Shown here piece by piece: positions 8,440 to 17,506 of a stretch of 64,000 nucleotides of DNA; position 1 is the first letter of the stretch; every line of letters starts with the position of its first letter. Location of the stretch: the NCBI GenBank assembly GCA_963807975.1, contig CAWEDV010000001.1, positions 434,001 through 498,000 of the forward strand. Direction: 5' to 3'. Source of the DNA: JAACFF01 sp963807975. GTDB lineage: Bacteria > Chloroflexota > Anaerolineae > Promineifilales > Promineifilaceae. The notes under the pieces were generated by a model. The model made no database searches. It had not been told where the DNA came from and was given only the letters and a program-made list of their open reading frames with translations. The translations under genes and the position numbers were made by a program.

Positions 8440-10023
8440 ATGGCGGATTTTGACATTATTATCGCAGGTGGCGGGCATAATGGCCTGGCTTGTGGTGCAG
8501 TTTTGGCCCGCGAGGGCATGTCAGTTTTGGTTGTAGAACGTAACCCGTGGTTAGGCGGCTGCGTGGCCACACGCGAGGTAACACTTCCAGGATTCCGGCA
8601 CGACATGTACGGATCCTCGCATGTCTGGATTCACCTCAACGAAGAATTCAACAAGCTGCGGCCGGAACTGGAGAGGTACGGCTTGGAGTATATCTGGGCT
8701 GAGGATCATATCACCGGTCATCCTAACCATGAGGGTCCGGGCATGATCGTTTATAAAGACGTTGACAAGACTGTGGATAGCATCGCCCAGTATTCCGCGC
8801 AGGATGCCCAACGTTACCGGGATATCTATGATGGATTTCTGGAAATCAAAGATGGTGTGATTGCCAATATGTTCACGCCCCCTGGCCCGCCCAGTATGCT
8901 GGCCTCCGTGATGGAGAACAGCACGGAAGGGTTGGAGATGCTGCGCAACTACCGGCTCAGCCCCAAAGCATTCACCAAAGAGAATTTCAAGAATCCTCAC
9001 GTTCAATCGTTTATTCTAGGCTGGGCAATGGCCCCGCAGCTTTGGCCCTTCCAGGAAGGGGGTGGGCAATCTTTTTATGTCATGATTCCAGCCATCCACT
9101 ACTTTGGCGAATCGATACCCAAAGGCGGTACCGATGCACTGCCTAATGCCCTGGCTAAATACCTAGAGGCTCATAATGGCAAGGTGATGACGAATGCATC
9201 CGTGGCCGAATTCATAGTGGCCAATAATGAATGCCAGGGCATACGCCTGGAAGATGGTCGCGAATTCACAGCGAGCACAGCGGTTGTAACCAGTCTCGAT
9301 CCACGGCAAACATTCAAGAAGTTGGTAGCGGAAGAGCATCTGACGCCTCATTTTAAGCGGATGGTTGACAATTTCTCCTTTGGCAAAGTCAGCATCGTGC
9401 GGGCGCACTATGCACTCGACGAAGCGCCGCAGTTTAAGAACGGTACCGATATGAGCAAGACACCGTTCCAGCGCATCTTTGGGACGATGGAAGATATTGA
9501 AGAACAGTATTCAGAAATGGGTCGCAACAAACCACCTAAGAATCCCTTCTTGTGGACGGCATGTTGGACCACCAAAGATCCCAGCCGGGCACCAGACGGC
9601 AAACACACGTTGATCATGGACACATTCGTTTCCAACCGGCTGCCAGGCGGCGGCCTGTGGAACGATGAGTTAGCCAAAGAATATGTGGATGGCGTGATGC
9701 TGCCCAAACTACAAGAGTACACAACCAATATGGGACGCGACAATATTCTGGGTGAGTATATCGATCATGCGCTGTCCCTGGAAAAAGACAATCTTTCACT
9801 TGTTGACGGCACGACCACCGGCGGAGAGCGGACGATGGCCCAAACAGGCTATTTCCGGCCATTCCCTGGCTACTCTCAATACCAATCGCCGATCAAGAAA
9901 TTATGGATGACTGGCCCTTCGACACATCCCGGAGGCGCGATCACGGCCATGGGCACAGTAACGGCGATCGAAATGCTGAAATCATTTGGTATGAGAGAAG
10001 AAGAGGATGAATTTGACTTCTAG
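8440..10023 (+). CDS. FAD-dependent oxidoreductase, phytoene-desaturase/amine-oxidase type
   Basis: A 527-residue flavoprotein with an N-terminal dinucleotide-binding motif DIIIAGGGHNGLACG and a glutamate ending the second strand (VVERN). The C-terminal FAD segment is LWMTGPSTHPGGAITAMG. The layout matches the CrtI/amine-oxidase superfamily, but no carotenoid genes are nearby, so oxidation of an amine or unsaturated intermediate of the island is more likely. AGGAG lies upstream of the ATG. A terminator-like hairpin follows at 10033. The substrate cannot be read from the sequence. Confidence 0.8.
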   Translation: MADFDIIIAGGGHNGLACGAVLAREGMSVLVVERNPWLGGCVATREVTLPGFRHDMYGSSHVWIHLNEEFNKLRPELERYGLEYIWAEDHITGHPNHEGPGMIVYKDVDKTVDSIAQYSAQDAQRYRDIYDGFLEIKDGVIANMFTPPGPPSMLASVMENSTEGLEMLRNYRLSPKAFTKENFKNPHVQSFILGWAMAPQLWPFQEGGGQSFYVMIPAIHYFGESIPKGGTDALPNALAKYLEAHNGKVMTNASVAEFIVANNECQGIRLEDGREFTASTAVVTSLDPRQTFKKLVAEEHLTPHFKRMVDNFSFGKVSIVRAHYALDEAPQFKNGTDMSKTPFQRIFGTMEDIEEQYSEMGRNKPPKNPFLWTACWTTKDPSRAPDGKHTLIMDTFVSNRLPGGGLWNDELAKEYVDGVMLPKLQEYTTNMGRDNILGEYIDHALSLEKDNLSLVDGTTTGGERTMAQTGYFRPFPGYSQYQSPIKKLWMTGPSTHPGGAITAMGTVTAIEMLKSFGMREEEDEFDF

Positions 10024-10032
10024 TTTAACTGC

Positions 10033-10063
10033 AGCCTGGTTACTAGAAATAGCCAGGCTTTTT
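10033..10063 (+). terminator. Rho-independent terminator
   Basis: AGCCTGGTTA at 10033-10042 pairs with TAGCCAGGCT at 10050-10059, with one G-T pair and a 7-nt loop, and is followed by a T run. It lies between the FAD oxidoreductase and the nitrilase, only about 20 nt before the next start, so it may reduce rather than stop readthrough. Confidence 0.6.
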
Positions 10064-10080
10064 ACAACAAAAGGGTGCTT

Positions 10081-11232
10081 ATGAGCAAAAAGATTGAGAA
10101 ATACACAGCTTTGGTGATGCAGCCAGAAGTAAATGTGGCCCGGACACGTGATGATATTTATCAGAATCTGGACCGATACAGCAAACTGATCGATTTTGGC
10201 GTCGGCTACTTCTATGAACGACCGGTACGTCTGGTTGTTTTCCCGGAATATTTCCTACAAGGGGTGACCACACCGGGCAAGGGTGAGGATGGTCTGGAAG
10301 CGTTTATGAAAAAGGCGATCACCATCCCCGGCCCGGAGCTAGATGTGCTGGGCGAGAAGTGCCGTGAGTACGGCATTTATATTGCCGGCGGCGGCGTCGT
10401 AGAACGGGTGCCGGAATTCCCTGATCGCTGGTTCAACACCGCATTCATATTAGGGCCAGGCGGCGACGTCATATTGAAATACCACAAGTGGCATATCCCC
10501 GCCTCCATCGGCCTCGGCACCAGCCCGCATGATATGCTGGATGAGTACAGCAAAGTCTTTGGCGACAGCATCGAAACACGTTTCCCTGTGGTCGATACCG
10601 ATATCGGCAAGCTTGGCTGCATGACCTGTCATGATGGAGCCACGCCGGAGGTCTCACGGGCACTTGGTTACAACGGGGTTGAGGTACTCTGCCACCCCGG
10701 TGCTATTCAAGAGGTAGAAGGGGTAAGCGAGCCCTGGGACTTCTGGACCTTCACTCGTCGTACACGTGCGCATGACAATATGTGCTATTTACTGGGTTCA
10801 AACTGGGGTTCGGTCAACTATGCCTATTATCCCAAGGCATTTTGCCCGGGCCACTCGATGATTATTGATTATACAGGCATGGTCTTGCGCAAAGCGCCTT
10901 ATCCATCAGAGCAGATCATCGCGGCAACAATTGATATTGAAGCATTGCGTGATCATCGCACGATCGCCAATCACAATATGTGGATTGATATGCGTACCGA
11001 AGGTTTTCGCGAAATGTACGAGAATCCAATTTATCCACCCAATTTGTTCCCACCAGGAAAACCACCACGGACGCTGGCCGATAAGATGGATGGCGCAAAG
11101 ACGGTATTGAATACCCTGTACGGCCGTGGCCAATTTATGCCTCCCGATGGCCTCGAGCCCGAAGATATGCCGAAACTGTTTGAAGAGCGCATCCGCTATG
11201 CCCAGGAATCAGGAAGGTTGAGGAAAGAGTAG
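10081..11232 (+). CDS. Nitrilase-superfamily carbon-nitrogen hydrolase (amidase-like)
   Basis: The 383-residue product carries the nitrilase catalytic set: Glu56 in VVFPEYF, Lys136 in KYHKWH and Cys183 in MTCHDGATPE. The segment around EVLCHPGA and the C-terminal extension of about 80 residues resemble aliphatic amidases and formamidases more than true nitrilases. The ATG at 10081 is preferred over a GTG at 10075 because the AAGGG ribosome site overlaps the latter. In a NicX-type route it could replace the maleamate amidase NicF and release ammonia; this is inference from context. An 80-residue gene follows 8 nt later. Confidence 0.82.
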   Translation: MSKKIEKYTALVMQPEVNVARTRDDIYQNLDRYSKLIDFGVGYFYERPVRLVVFPEYFLQGVTTPGKGEDGLEAFMKKAITIPGPELDVLGEKCREYGIYIAGGGVVERVPEFPDRWFNTAFILGPGGDVILKYHKWHIPASIGLGTSPHDMLDEYSKVFGDSIETRFPVVDTDIGKLGCMTCHDGATPEVSRALGYNGVEVLCHPGAIQEVEGVSEPWDFWTFTRRTRAHDNMCYLLGSNWGSVNYAYYPKAFCPGHSMIIDYTGMVLRKAPYPSEQIIAATIDIEALRDHRTIANHNMWIDMRTEGFREMYENPIYPPNLFPPGKPPRTLADKMDGAKTVLNTLYGRGQFMPPDGLEPEDMPKLFEERIRYAQESGRLRKE

Positions 11233-11240
11233 GAGTTATC

Positions 11241-11483
11241 ATGAAGGTTGCCAGCAAGCTTGTTAAGATGGATTTCGGCGTAGGCAAGATTGAACGCAAA
11301 GAGCAGTATCTGATCATTTACAGTGATCCAGAAGTGTCGACTATGTCCACTAAAGTCAGGATGGATGCCATTGATTTATGGATGATGATCAAGGCCGGGC
11401 TGAATTGGCCGGTCATCAAATATGTATTAACCCTTCCATTTCAGGTCCGCCGTGCCAGAAAGGAATTGGCGGCGAAAGACTAA
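11241..11483 (+). CDS. Small conserved-looking hypothetical protein (80 aa)
   Basis: An 80-residue protein with a good GTAGGAG ribosome site, 8 nt after the nitrilase and 3 nt before the LLM oxidoreductase. It is basic and includes a hydrophobic stretch around IDLWMMIKAGLNWPVIKYVL but no clear membrane segment or metal site. I do not recognise it. Tight spacing suggests a real gene acting with the nitrilase or the LLM enzyme. Confidence 0.65.
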   Translation: MKVASKLVKMDFGVGKIERKEQYLIIYSDPEVSTMSTKVRMDAIDLWMMIKAGLNWPVIKYVLTLPFQVRRARKELAAKD

Positions 11484-11486
11484 TTC

Positions 11487-12422
11487 ATGAAAATAGCGAT
11501 TACGATTGAGGGGCAGAGAGGGTTGACGTGGCCGCGTTGGCAGCGTTTAGCGACCGCCGTAGAAGAGCTCGGATTCTGCGGGCTCTACCGCTCCGATCAT
11601 TTCCTTGATGCCGAACCACCCGATCTGGATTCGCTTGAACTGTGGACATCACTAACTTGGTTGGCAAGTCACACGAGCAGAATCGAATTCGGCCCGTTGG
11701 TGACCCCCGTTTCTTTCCGGCACCCGGTTCATACGGCGCGAATGGCCAAAGAAGTGGATGACTTATCAGGTGGGCGTCTCATATTGGGCCTAGGCGCGGG
11801 TTGGGATGGGGGCGTCCGCGAACATGAGATGTTTGGCTTTGACCTGCTGGATACAGCCAACCGTTTCGCTCGTTTTGAAGAAGGTCTTCAGATAATCAGC
11901 CAACTCTTGCGCGAAGATGATTCAGTTTCGCTGGAAGGTAACTATTATCAATTGCACAATGCTCGCTTGCTGCCCAGGCCGCAGCGTCCAGGTGGACCGC
12001 CGATTATGATCGGCGGCAATGGTCCCAGGCGTGTTTTACCTTTGGCAGCCTGCTATGCGGATGAATGGAATGGCATATTCCGCACGCCGCAGCAATATGA
12101 GCAGCTAAACCGCTTATTGGATGACCTGCTGCTGGAAATCGGCCGTTCTCCAGGAGAAGTTTTGCGCTCGCAAATGAAAGGGCTGGTATACGGACGCCAT
12201 CAGGACGAACTCAACAAGAAATTGAACGGGCGATCGGTAGAAGATCTGTTCGCTAGAGGGCTTGTCGCCGGTACAGCAGCCCAAATTGTAGACCAGTTGG
12301 GTGCATTTGAGATCGTTGGCATGCAAAAAGTGATGCTGCAGTGGGCAGATCTGGATGACCTGGACAGCCTGTCTTCCTTTGCCCAAACTGTTTTAACACA
12401 AATCGAGTCTGTTGAAGCGTAG
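11487..12422 (+). CDS. LLM-class flavin-dependent oxidoreductase (luciferase-like, F420/FMN)
   Basis: A 311-residue TIM-barrel protein of the bacterial luciferase-like family. The segments GFCGLYRSDHFL, LTWLASHTSRIEFGPLVTPV and LILGLGAGWD match the common F420- or FMN-dependent subfamily. It starts 3 nt after the 80-residue gene and is co-transcribed with it. Members oxygenate or dehydrogenate small organic substrates; with the dioxygenase and acyl-CoA dehydrogenase-like protein it gives the island three possible oxidative steps. The cofactor choice cannot be settled by eye. Confidence 0.82.
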   Translation: MKIAITIEGQRGLTWPRWQRLATAVEELGFCGLYRSDHFLDAEPPDLDSLELWTSLTWLASHTSRIEFGPLVTPVSFRHPVHTARMAKEVDDLSGGRLILGLGAGWDGGVREHEMFGFDLLDTANRFARFEEGLQIISQLLREDDSVSLEGNYYQLHNARLLPRPQRPGGPPIMIGGNGPRRVLPLAACYADEWNGIFRTPQQYEQLNRLLDDLLLEIGRSPGEVLRSQMKGLVYGRHQDELNKKLNGRSVEDLFARGLVAGTAAQIVDQLGAFEIVGMQKVMLQWADLDDLDSLSSFAQTVLTQIESVEA

Positions 12423-12520
12423 AAACAGGAGGTGAATAACCCATTTAAACCCATAACCCATAATGCAGTCCATTGATCCGTCATTGAAATAGAAGCTTGA
12501 ATACCTCAAGGAGGAAAGAA

Positions 12521-14425
12521 ATGAAAAAGAATTTGGTTTTTATGCTGCTCTCGGCTGTGGTTCTGATTCTGGCGCTTGTCGCCTGCCAGCCAGAGGTGGT
12601 AACTGAGACCGTTGAAGTAACCCGCGTCGTGACCGAAACAATTGAAGTAGAGGGCGAAGAGGTTGAAGTAACCCGCGTCGTAACCGAGACCGAAACACAA
12701 GAAGTTGAAGTGACACGTGTTGTTGAAACTGAAAGCGCGGATCCAGCAATGGCCGAGCGCCAAAAGACTGTCATTTTTGACACTGATCAGGGCATCGTCC
12801 TCGATCCGGAATTGTGGAACCCATTTGCTGCCGGACGTCGCCTGGAACATGGTTTCATGCAGGCTGTCGCCGAGCCGTTGGTCATTCTCAATTATGAAAA
12901 TGGCGAATATATGCCCTGGCTGGCCGAGAGTTTTGACGCCAACGAGGATGCCTCTGTTTGGACCCTGAAACTTCGCGAAGGTATTAAATGGAGCGATGGC
13001 GAAGTCTTCGATGCCGATGACGTCATTTTCACCGTTGATATGGTATTGGCCAATCCCGACATGAACGCACCAGCCTTTGAGGGTTTGGACAATATGGAAA
13101 AGGTGGACGATCTAACTGTGGCCTTTAACCTAGCAGAGCCAAATGTGCGCTTTGTGGATGCCAATATCGCCACGAAGCAGGGCGGTGGTTTCATTGTAGT
13201 GCCAGAACATATCTGGTCAGCAGTAGATGATCCGCTCACTTTCAACAACTATGATCCCGAACAAGGTTGGCCGGTATTCACCGGACCCTACACGCTCGAC
13301 AGCGCAAGCGAGAATGAATTCGTGTATGTTCGCGATGACGGCTGGTGGGGCGTTGATGCCGGTTTCCAAGATCTTCCGGCGCCGGAACAATTGGTTTGGA
13401 TCGCCTATGGCTCTGAAGAAACGCGTACCGCAGCCATGGCCAAAAACGACCTCGACAGCCTGATGAATGTGAACTTGGGTTCCTATCTCGCTCTGCAGCA
13501 GCTCAATCCCAACATCGTGGCTTGGACCCCTGAATTGCCTTTCACCTGGATCGATCCTTGTTCGCGCAGCTTTGATTTCAACCTTACAAAAGAGCCATGG
13601 AACGATCCGGAGATGCGCATGGCTATCAATTACGCCATCAATCGTGACCAGATTGTAGAAATCGCTTACGAAGGCACGACCATCCCCTCCCGCAGCTACT
13701 TCCCGGCTTTCCCGCCACTGGAGAAATATGTAGATGCAGCCGATGCAGCCGGGCTGTTTGAGCAGTACCCAATCATGACTTACGATCCGGAACAGGCGAA
13801 GGCGATCATCGAGAGCAAGGGTTACGTGATGAATGAAGAGTCCGGCTATTACGAAAAAGATGGCGAAGAATTTGGGATGACCATCACCGGTTTCGATGAT
13901 ACGGAATTCAACGATGTGGCTGCCCTGATTGTGGAGCAGATGCAAGAACTTGGCATCAATGCCGTACATGACATCCAGCCGATTCCCGCTTTCATCGACA
14001 ATCTCTTGGGAGCTGGTTTTGACACCTACGTTTTCTTCTCCGCTTGTGGCTCGACGACGGAACCGTGGCAATCCATGGATGCGTTTAATGTGAGGCATAT
14101 TCCGGCTGAAGGGGAAGCCGCCGCCGGATTCTATACCAACACACCGCGCTGGAATACAGAAGCAGCTGCTGCCTACAGCGAGATTGTGGACGCGATCGAG
14201 CCAATGCCATTGAACGATCCCGCTATCGAAGATATGTACGTGGAATCGATGGACTATTGGATGTCCGAACTGCCCTCTATTCCGCTGGTCGAGGCTATCA
14301 AGTTGGTGCCCTTTGACGAGACCTACTGGACTGGCTGGCCGACCAAGGATAATAATTATGTTCAACCAGCCACCTGGTGGCAGAGTGCGCATGTGATTAT
14401 CCACAACCTGGAACCGACTAACTAG
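12521..14425 (+). CDS. Family 5 solute-binding lipoprotein of a Dpp/Opp-type ABC importer
   Basis: The 634-residue lipoprotein has a signal peptide ending in a lipobox (ALVAC, Cys22). An acidic low-complexity linker with several repeats of VEVTRVV-type follows, the style seen in Chloroflexota importers. The mature body is a family 5 extracellular binding protein with WNPFAAGR, KLREGIKWSDGE and DADDVIFTVDM. The start at 12521 has AAGGAGG just upstream; an earlier in-frame start does not. It heads a five-gene transport set with two permeases and two ATPases. Likely ligands are peptides, nickel chelates or other amide compounds; the adjacent peptidases favour peptides. Confidence 0.9.
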   Translation: MKKNLVFMLLSAVVLILALVACQPEVVTETVEVTRVVTETIEVEGEEVEVTRVVTETETQEVEVTRVVETESADPAMAERQKTVIFDTDQGIVLDPELWNPFAAGRRLEHGFMQAVAEPLVILNYENGEYMPWLAESFDANEDASVWTLKLREGIKWSDGEVFDADDVIFTVDMVLANPDMNAPAFEGLDNMEKVDDLTVAFNLAEPNVRFVDANIATKQGGGFIVVPEHIWSAVDDPLTFNNYDPEQGWPVFTGPYTLDSASENEFVYVRDDGWWGVDAGFQDLPAPEQLVWIAYGSEETRTAAMAKNDLDSLMNVNLGSYLALQQLNPNIVAWTPELPFTWIDPCSRSFDFNLTKEPWNDPEMRMAINYAINRDQIVEIAYEGTTIPSRSYFPAFPPLEKYVDAADAAGLFEQYPIMTYDPEQAKAIIESKGYVMNEESGYYEKDGEEFGMTITGFDDTEFNDVAALIVEQMQELGINAVHDIQPIPAFIDNLLGAGFDTYVFFSACGSTTEPWQSMDAFNVRHIPAEGEAAAGFYTNTPRWNTEAAAAYSEIVDAIEPMPLNDPAIEDMYVESMDYWMSELPSIPLVEAIKLVPFDETYWTGWPTKDNNYVQPATWWQSAHVIIHNLEPTN

Positions 14426-14439
14426 ACAATCTTATCTGA

Positions 14440-14473
14440 GGAAAAGAGATTGGGAATTCCCAATCTCTTTTCC
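14440..14473 (+). promoter_or_regulatory. Perfect 17-bp inverted repeat between binding protein and permease genes
   Basis: GGAAAAGAGATTGGGAA at 14440-14456 is followed at once by its exact complement to 14473. No T run follows, so it is unlikely to be a full terminator. Hairpins in this position often protect the upstream binding-protein mRNA and raise its level relative to the permeases; that role is inferred. Confidence 0.55.
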
Positions 14474-14490
14474 CTATTGCGGGGACACTC

Positions 14491-15501
14491 ATGGGCGGAT
14501 TAACAAAAGAATATGTGATAAAACGACTGCTGATGTTCTTGCTCACTGTCTGGTTGGGCACAACGTTGATTTTTATTATCCCTCGTTTAGCTCCTGGAGA
14601 TCCGGTACAGGCCATGATCGGCCGTTTAATCAACGAAGGGACCAATGTCGAAAACGCCGATCAGATGATTGCCTCTTACCGGGCGCGCTTTGGCCTTGAC
14701 GATCCCATCTATATCCAATATTTCAAATATATATATAACGCCATCACATTCAATAATGGTTATTCGCTGGCCTTCTTTCCCACTCAGGTCGATGCCATGA
14801 TTTCGCGTGCCCTACCCTGGACTGTGGGCTTGCTGATGATAGCCCTTGTCTTCTCCTTTATTATTGGAAATACGATAGGAGCCCTCTTGGCCTGGCGGCG
14901 AACGCCGAGATCGTTGCGCATGATTCTGCCGATCTCGCTTGTCTTTACTTCGATACCAGCCTATATGGTGGGCATTATGCTGCTCTTCTTATTCGCAATT
15001 ACGCTCGATTGGCTGCCCTTCGCTGGAAATTACGGCCGTGGACTGGATCCTGGCATCAACCTGCCCTTCATTGGCAGCGTCCTGCGGCATGGCATTTTGC
15101 CTGGCCTGTCCATTGTCCTGGTCAGCATGGGTGCCTGGGCCTTGGGTATGCGCGGCATGATGATCACAACAGAGGGCGAGGACTATATGATCCTGGCTGA
15201 CGCCAAAGGGTTAAGCCCCTCACGGATTTTCTGGCGCTATGGCGTGCGTAATGCCATTCTGCCCCAGATTACCGCCTTTGGTGTGGCCATTGGTGCATTG
15301 GCTGGAGGTGCAGTCCTTGTCGAAGTGATCTTCACCTACCCCGGCATGGGCAACCTTTTATACACAGGCATCCTCAATTCCGATTTTACACTCATACAAG
15401 GCATCGTATTTTATGTAATCGTTGGCGTTTCACTGGCAGTGCTGATCCTCGATCTAACGTATCCTTTGATTGATCCACGTATTACCTACCAGAGGAGTTG
15501 A
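14491..15501 (+). CDS. ABC importer permease, DppB/OppB type
   Basis: A 336-residue inner-membrane permease with about six hydrophobic segments. It has the typical N-terminus ending in TLIFIIPRLAPGDPVQ and the cytoplasmic EAA-type loop around DAKGLSPSRIFWRYGVRNA. The ATG has GGGGA upstream. It is the first permease of the importer and ends three bases before the second permease's start. Confidence 0.9.
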   Translation: MGGLTKEYVIKRLLMFLLTVWLGTTLIFIIPRLAPGDPVQAMIGRLINEGTNVENADQMIASYRARFGLDDPIYIQYFKYIYNAITFNNGYSLAFFPTQVDAMISRALPWTVGLLMIALVFSFIIGNTIGALLAWRRTPRSLRMILPISLVFTSIPAYMVGIMLLFLFAITLDWLPFAGNYGRGLDPGINLPFIGSVLRHGILPGLSIVLVSMGAWALGMRGMMITTEGEDYMILADAKGLSPSRIFWRYGVRNAILPQITAFGVAIGALAGGAVLVEVIFTYPGMGNLLYTGILNSDFTLIQGIVFYVIVGVSLAVLILDLTYPLIDPRITYQRS

Positions 15502-15503
15502 CA

Positions 15504-16433
15504 ATGGCAATCGCAACAGTGGATGAAACCACGACCGTGAGCAAACAGCGTGGCAAGAGTAAATCTCCCTGGTTGAATATCAAGCTGTTACTGGGCTTTG
15601 GCATCATTGTGCTTATCTTCCTAATCCAGTTTATTGGACCCATATTCTGGGACACAGATATGGCCAAGGTCGCTTCAGCGCCAACTAACGTTGTTCCCTT
15701 TTGGGTTGAGGCCAATAAAGCACTGGCCTTCAAAGATCCGATGCCTGAACACCCGCTGGGGACAGATAGCAGCGGGCGCGATATGCTGGCCTTGATAATT
15801 GTTGCTACCCCACGATCACTTTGGGTAGGCCTGATCGCCGCCACCATTGGTGTCGGCATAGGCGTTATCATCGGCTTCGGGGCAGGCTTCATGGGTGGTA
15901 AGTTTGACACCGTTTCCCGTATCTTAACTGATGCCTGGATTACCATTCCGGGATTGGCGGTGCTGATCGTAATCGCCAGTTACGTGCGCGAATTTGAAAT
16001 TTGGACGATGGCGCTTATCATCGCACTCTTCGCCTGGCCTGGCCCTGCCCGTGTCATTCGGGCGCAAGTATTGACGATGCGCGAGCACGGGTATGTGCAA
16101 ATGGCGCAGCTGTCAGGGGTCCCGACCATCAACATTATGTTCCGGGAAATGATGCCCAACTTGATGCCCTATTTGGCGGCCACCTATACCGGCGCTGTAT
16201 CCGGCGCAATTCTGGCCGCGGCAGGTCTGGAAATATTGGGGCTGGGCCCCACTCGTATTCCCACCTTGGGCATGACCATTAACCACGCACTTGGCGCTTC
16301 AGCAATTTTGCGCGGCATGTGGTGGTGGTGGGGATTCCCCATCCTTTTGCTTGTACTGATATTCGTGGCCTTGTTTTTGATGACCGTGGGTCTCGATGAA
16401 GTCGCGAACCCGCGCTTACGAGGCGCGAAATAG
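15504..16433 (+). CDS. ABC importer permease, DppC/OppC type
   Basis: A 309-residue partner permease with the family's single N-terminal helix, then the EHPLGTDSSGRDM segment before the core and an EAA-type loop near QLSGVPTINIMFREMMPN. The start at 15504 is set by GAGGAG 6 nt upstream; a TTG at 15498 overlaps that site. It forms the membrane channel with the DppB-type protein. Confidence 0.9.
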   Translation: MAIATVDETTTVSKQRGKSKSPWLNIKLLLGFGIIVLIFLIQFIGPIFWDTDMAKVASAPTNVVPFWVEANKALAFKDPMPEHPLGTDSSGRDMLALIIVATPRSLWVGLIAATIGVGIGVIIGFGAGFMGGKFDTVSRILTDAWITIPGLAVLIVIASYVREFEIWTMALIIALFAWPGPARVIRAQVLTMREHGYVQMAQLSGVPTINIMFREMMPNLMPYLAATYTGAVSGAILAAAGLEILGLGPTRIPTLGMTINHALGASAILRGMWWWWGFPILLLVLIFVALFLMTVGLDEVANPRLRGAK

Positions 16434-16480
16434 TAGGTTCCCCGTGGCCTGATCAAGTGCCAAAAATCGGGAGGAATTTT

Positions 16481-17506
16481 ATGCTAGGGTACCAAGAAAC
16501 CACAGCGCAAGAAGTCATTCTAGATGTGAAAGAGTTACGCGTTCATTACCAAACTGATGAAGGTGATGTAATCGCCGTTAATGGCATCAATTTACAAGTG
16601 TATCGCGGGGAGTTGGTAGGCTTGGTTGGTGAATCCGGCTGTGGCAAGACGACGACGGCGATGGGCATTTTACGCCTGGTACAACCACCAGGACGGATTG
16701 TTGGCGGCGAGGTGATTATTAACAGCCGTACCGATCTCGTCAGCCTAAATGAAAAAGAACTGCGCCAGACGCGTTGGACGGAAGTTGCCCTGGTGCCGCA
16801 GGGCGCTATGAATTCGCTCAATCCAACCATGCGGATCAAGGATCAGATACGAGATGCCATTGAAACGCATGAGGGTAAACAGCCGCGAGAAGCACTCAGA
16901 GAGCGCATCATTGGCTTGTTAAAAATGGTCGGTCTGCCCAGTCGCATCTACAAGATGTACCCGCATGAGTTGAGTGGTGGGATGAAACAGCGCGTCTGCA
17001 TCGCCATGGCAATTGCCCTGCACCCCACCCTGGTCATCGCCGACGAACCAACCAGCGCCCTGGACGTGATCGTGCAGCGCATTGTGGCCCAGACATTGCT
17101 CGATATTAAACAAAAAATGGGTGTGTCAATCATCATGATTGGCCACGATATGGGATTGATGGCCCAAATGGCAGACCGTATCGCTGTGATGTATGCCGGC
17201 AATATTGTCGAGATAGCGCCTACCAGAGGCACACTGAAAGGCCCTTTGCATCCGTATACGCAGTTGCTCATCGAAGCAGTGCCCTCTATTAAGGAACGCA
17301 AACCACTCAAATTGACAGAAGGATTGACCCATGATCTACGTGATCTGCCGCAGGGCTGCATCTTCCAATTACGCTGCCCCTATGTAATGGATAAATGCCG
17401 GGGGGTTGAACCTCCCTTTTTAGAGGTACATCCGGGACACCAGGTAGCCTGCTACCTTTATGATTTGGAGGACTCAGATGGCGACACCACTGCTGCAAAT
17501 CAATAA
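16481..17506 (+). CDS. ABC importer ATP-binding protein, DppD/OppD type
   Basis: A 341-residue ATPase with Walker A GESGCGKTT (about 50-58), signature LSGGM and Walker B VIADEPTSALD. The C-terminal oligopeptide-transporter extension contains CPYVMDKC, a Cys-rich part that in relatives can carry an Fe-S cluster. GGGAGGA precedes the ATG at 16481. Its end overlaps the next ATPase gene by 29 nt, so the pair is translationally coupled. Confidence 0.9.
   Translation: MLGYQETTAQEVILDVKELRVHYQTDEGDVIAVNGINLQVYRGELVGLVGESGCGKTTTAMGILRLVQPPGRIVGGEVIINSRTDLVSLNEKELRQTRWTEVALVPQGAMNSLNPTMRIKDQIRDAIETHEGKQPREALRERIIGLLKMVGLPSRIYKMYPHELSGGMKQRVCIAMAIALHPTLVIADEPTSALDVIVQRIVAQTLLDIKQKMGVSIIMIGHDMGLMAQMADRIAVMYAGNIVEIAPTRGTLKGPLHPYTQLLIEAVPSIKERKPLKLTEGLTHDLRDLPQGCIFQLRCPYVMDKCRGVEPPFLEVHPGHQVACYLYDLEDSDGDTTAANQ

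Noticed and set aside
12550..12730. Repetitive DNA at the start of the binding-protein gene as a tandem repeat element
   Set aside because: It encodes the VEVTRVV-type linker typical of Chloroflexota lipoproteins and lies in frame.
13217..14404. 395-codon minus-strand open frame opposite the binding-protein gene
   Set aside because: It has no recognisable product and lies fully antisense to a well-supported gene.
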